Shown here piece by piece: positions 61,603 through 64,000 of a stretch of 64,000 nt of DNA. The notes under the pieces are model-generated. The model was given only the letters and a program-made list of their open reading frames with translations. It did not search any database and was not told the origin of the DNA. The stretch's first letter is position 1. Each line of letters starts with the position of its first letter. Source of the DNA: MED-G105 sp039819085 (GTDB lineage Bacteria > Pseudomonadota > Alphaproteobacteria > Caulobacterales > Parvularculaceae); assembly GCA_039819085.1 (NCBI GenBank), contig JBCBSQ010000007.1, positions 1 through 64,000 on the forward strand. Direction: 5' to 3'. Made by a program: the position numbers and the translations under genes.

Positions 61603-62148
61603 ATGGGCCATGTTGGAAACGACGTTGCGCTGGACGATCCGGCCTTCGTACACGACACGGCGTTGCTGTACGGGCGGGTCTCAATCGGCCGCGGGTCGTC
61701 TGTCTTTCCGTACGTCGTCATGCGCGCGGAGACCCATGAAATCAGGATTGGTGAGCGCACAAATATTCAGGACCATGTCATGATCCATGTTGGCGATTTC
61801 ACGCCGACGATTGTGGGCGACGACTGCTCAATCACGCACCGCGCCACATTGCATGGATGCGAGATCGGCGACCGATGTCTTGTGGGGATCAACGCTACAA
61901 TCATGGATGGGGCGAAGCTGGGCGACAATTGCGTTGTCGCCGGTCACGCCATCGTCAACAATAATCAGACCTTCGGCGACAACGCCGTCATCGCCGGCGT
62001 CCCGGCGAAGAAGATCGCAGAGCGGGATAACTCGGGCCGCAACCTTCTGAACGCAAAAGCCTATGAACTCATTGCGCGGAACTACGCGGCGGGTGTTGAG
62101 CGGCTGTCAGATGAGCAGATCGCGGCGCTTCTATCGGAAGCCACCTGA
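61603..62148 (+). CDS. Gamma-carbonic anhydrase family protein (left-handed beta-helix)
   Basis: 181 residues of hexapeptide repeats. The metal-ligand regions are IQDHVMIHVGD and ITHRATLHGCEIGD, which keep the three His positions of gamma-class enzymes; NNNQTFGDNAVIAGVPAKK is characteristic of this YrdA/CaiE-like group. It may interconvert CO2 and bicarbonate, but many close relatives show no measurable activity. It begins 25 bp after the thioesterase stop. Confidence 0.88.
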   Translation: MGHVGNDVALDDPAFVHDTALLYGRVSIGRGSSVFPYVVMRAETHEIRIGERTNIQDHVMIHVGDFTPTIVGDDCSITHRATLHGCEIGDRCLVGINATIMDGAKLGDNCVVAGHAIVNNNQTFGDNAVIAGVPAKKIAERDNSGRNLLNAKAYELIARNYAAGVERLSDEQIAALLSEAT

Positions 62149-62264
62149 GCCTCGAGCAAAGCCCATTGCGATGCGGGTGGCGGTCAGGTTTGCTTAGGCT
62201 AAGGGCGCAGTTATTCGCTGCGGCAATTTTCTTGGCTGCGACAGTGTCGAGGAAGGAGGCGCGT

Positions 62265-63080
62265 TTGTCCGAGACGTCGGAACCTGAGGCTTTTGGCGAG
62301 TTCATCAGCGTCACGCGGCGCGGGCGGGTCGTGGAAGTTCGGTTCGATCGAGGCGACGGTCTGAACGCGTTGTCGCTGGCGGCGATGAGCGAGTTAAAGG
62401 GCGTCGCGCATCAGCTTGCGGACGATGTGGAAAGCTCCGTCATCATCCTAACGGGCGCGCGGGCGTTTTCCGCCGGCGCCGACCTGAAGGACCCGGCCCT
62501 CATTCAACAGGCGTCAAAGACGCTGTTGGAGCAGCGCGCCGCGGTCCGGCTCGGTCCCGACATGTGCCAAGCGTGGGCTGACCTCGAGCAGGTGACGATC
62601 GCGGCCGTCGAGGGGCACTGCATTGGCGGCGGATTGGCGCTCGCGGTGGCGTGCGATCATCGCGTCGCGGCGGATGGCGCGCAGTTTCGTCTGCCCGAAG
62701 TCCCGCTTGGTATGAATATGAGCTGGCGGTCGGTCCCGCGCATCGTCGCGCTCATCGGGCCGTCGAGGGCGAAAGAGCTTATCATCCTTGGACGGAAGTT
62801 AGAGGCGCGCGACGCGGAGCAATGGGGATTGTTGGATCGCCTCGTCGGGCGGGGCGGCGCCATGGACGCTGCGCGGGCGCTGGCGGAGGAGTACGCCGCG
62901 CTGCCGCCCCTGGCGCTGCGGATGGCGAAGCAGGCGATCAACGCCAGCGCCGAGCCGCTCGGGTACGCAACAAGCTATATGGACCGGGACCAGTTCTTGC
63001 TGACCCGAAAATCATCCGACCAGCATGAGGCGATATCCGCATTTCTGGAAAAACGCGCGCCGACCTATACCGGCGATTGA
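62265..63080 (+). CDS. Enoyl-CoA hydratase/isomerase family protein
   Basis: 271 residues from a TTG at 62265 that sits five bases after AAGGAGG; the longer frame to 62166 adds a low-support N-terminus. Crotonase landmarks are GARAFSAGADLKD (first oxyanion), VEGHCIGGGLALAVACDHRVA and FRLPEVPLGMNMSW. The second catalytic Glu position and the usual GGTQRL segment are replaced (MNMSWRSVPRI), so hydratase activity is uncertain. It follows thioesterase and carbonic-anhydrase-like genes. Confidence 0.85.
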   Translation: MSETSEPEAFGEFISVTRRGRVVEVRFDRGDGLNALSLAAMSELKGVAHQLADDVESSVIILTGARAFSAGADLKDPALIQQASKTLLEQRAAVRLGPDMCQAWADLEQVTIAAVEGHCIGGGLALAVACDHRVAADGAQFRLPEVPLGMNMSWRSVPRIVALIGPSRAKELIILGRKLEARDAEQWGLLDRLVGRGGAMDAARALAEEYAALPPLALRMAKQAINASAEPLGYATSYMDRDQFLLTRKSSDQHEAISAFLEKRAPTYTGD

Positions 63081-63122
63081 TGGATAGGCGCCGCCGGACG
63101 GCGAGCCGGCTTGTCTCGGCGG

Positions 63123-64000
63123 CTACGCTTCGTCTTTTCGTCCGGGCGCGCGCTCAGCGCTTGGGAAGAACAGGTAGGCGAGCATCAGAATGTAGCTCGC
63201 ATAGTCCCACGCGATGGCGAGCGCCCAGATATCCGAAAAAATGTTCGCGTTCTTCAGAACGGCGTCGCGAGGAGAGATGCTCGAGAGCGGTTCGATGGTC
63301 TCTTCCTCATAGACGATACGGGCCGTGCGCGAGAGGTTTTCGTCCGTTTCCGGAATGACCAACGCGTCGGGCGACATGAATTCGGTGAAGATGGCGAGCC
63401 CGCGTGCAGGGGACAGCTCCGCGGCGGACGGCGTCGGCGGCGGCGGTTTGGCGAGTTTCTGGCTGCGCAGGAGCGAGTTGAGCGCCCGTTCGACCTGATC
63501 CGCGTACCCCTCAATGGCGCGCAATTGCGCGCTTGTCGCATTGAACGGCTTCGGATTGGCGCGGTCGAAGGAATCGATCTGCTGCTCCATCAGCCGTTCA
63601 ATCCGCCGGTCGCGCCGCCAGCGGTTCAGGACGGTGATGAAGTCATTGTAATCGCTTTCAATATCCCGCGCCCACAGGTCGTAATTGGCGAACGCGTTAG
63701 AGGCGAGCTTTTCGTTCAGGCGCGCTGCGGTTTGCGTACAGATGGTCGAGGAGTAGGGATCAACGCCCGCCGGATGAGGCGCTTCGATGATGTCGGAGAC
63801 GCTTTGTTCAAGCCCTGCGAGCCATTCGGACACCCCGAGGAAATAGTCGGAGACGGCGCCGCGCCCGACCGTGCCGGTCTGCGCGCCCCGTTCAGCTTCG
63901 TTGCGGGCGACCCGCGCAACGTCCGCCACCGACAGCCGAAGGTCCTGTAGAAAAAGGAAGTCCTTCTGGCGATGGGCTGTGACGCCGGCGCACTCGGCCT
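63123..64000 (-). CDS. Unidentified protein with C-terminal membrane segment, truncated by the window end
   Basis: The reading frame is open to the right edge: upstream of a GTG at 63929 it continues without a stop (HRQKDFLFLQDLRLSVADVARVARNEAERG in part), so the start lies outside. About 290 codons are visible. The body is helical (YDLWARDIESDYNDFITVLNRWRRDRRIERLM) with a Pro-rich linker and a C-terminal hydrophobic stretch (WDYASYILMLAYLFFP). I do not recognise the family; it may be a DUF2333-type alphaproteobacterial envelope protein. Confidence 0.5.
   Translation of the reverse strand, partial: AECAGVTAHRQKDFLFLQDLRLSVADVARVARNEAERGAQTGTVGRGAVSDYFLGVSEWLAGLEQSVSDIIEAPHPAGVDPYSSTICTQTAARLNEKLASNAFANYDLWARDIESDYNDFITVLNRWRRDRRIERLMEQQIDSFDRANPKPFNATSAQLRAIEGYADQVERALNSLLRSQKLAKPPPPTPSAAELSPARGLAIFTEFMSPDALVIPETDENLSRTARIVYEEETIEPLSSISPRDAVLKNANIFSDIWALAIAWDYASYILMLAYLFFPSAERAPGRKDEA

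Noticed and set aside
1..64000. tRNA, rRNA, transposase or prophage genes
   Set aside because: None recognised by eye on either strand. A short tRNA could be missed without covariance search, so this is an absence of evidence.

Overview
The window is a GC-rich, densely coded stretch of a Gram-negative chromosome, most likely from an alphaproteobacterium. The evidence is the yfgM-bamB-der order, an alphaproteobacterial-type DksA that keeps only part of its cysteine zinc site, DusA, a TonB receptor, lipoprotein and autotransporter signals, and many GTG/TTG starts. A marine hyphomonad- or Parvularcula-like lineage would fit, but this is an impression; no rRNA or tRNA gene is present to settle it.

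Layout. 0-9 kb: a membrane LytTR regulator, then a colinear minus-strand sulfatase cluster (DUF1254/1214 protein, SdsA-like metallo-alkylsulfatase, DUF1330-like protein, Cys-type sulfatase, TetR regulator, formylglycine-generating enzyme). The maturase sits beside the sulfatase it would activate. 9-16 kb: an M3 dipeptidyl carboxypeptidase, a stand-alone HupE/UreJ-like membrane protein beside 17-bp tandem repeats, and a secreted subtilase/autotransporter with 17 N-terminal aromatic heptapeptide repeats. 16-26 kb: two TPR-containing hybrid histidine kinases and a colicin-V-type export locus. That locus holds a C39-peptidase ABC exporter, an HlyD/CvaA adaptor, and a 59-residue precursor with a textbook double-glycine-type leader and a 32-residue core carrying GRWGGG three times. 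26-47 kb: mostly housekeeping (dusA, TraB/GumN, phosphomannomutase, UDG-family, MATE, YbjN, DksA, DCC, GGDEF, DEAD helicase, M13 peptidase, apt, NnrU, panB, yfgM-bamB-der), ending with a peptidoglycan-binding lipoprotein and a response regulator whose phosphoacceptor Asp is Glu.

47-52 kb: a minus-strand cassette of an Asp/Asn beta-hydroxylase-like protein, an alpha/beta hydrolase, an ABC exporter and a P-loop NTPase. The first three overlap, and I do not recognise the cassette as a known pathway. 52-57.5 kb: an ECF sigma/anti-sigma pair, a second subtilase whose N-terminus is an Asp/Glu-rich region built on 12 tandem copies of an 8-residue unit, a beta-barrel protein, and a small lipoprotein with an acidic tail. 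Three matches to one promoter-like pattern (GGAATA, 15-16 nt, CGTC) precede the sigma gene, the subtilase and the acidic lipoprotein, which suggests a small self-contained ECF regulon. 57.6-64 kb: a DUF6607-like lipoprotein beside a TonB receptor, a PaaI-like thioesterase, a gamma-carbonic-anhydrase-like protein, an enoyl-CoA hydratase-family protein and a gene cut by the window end.

The best candidates for undescribed biology are the GRWGGG peptide with its exporter, the ECF/acidic-subtilase locus, the heptad-repeat subtilase and the beta-hydroxylase/ABC cassette. All functional statements come from reading the sequence; no database search was run.
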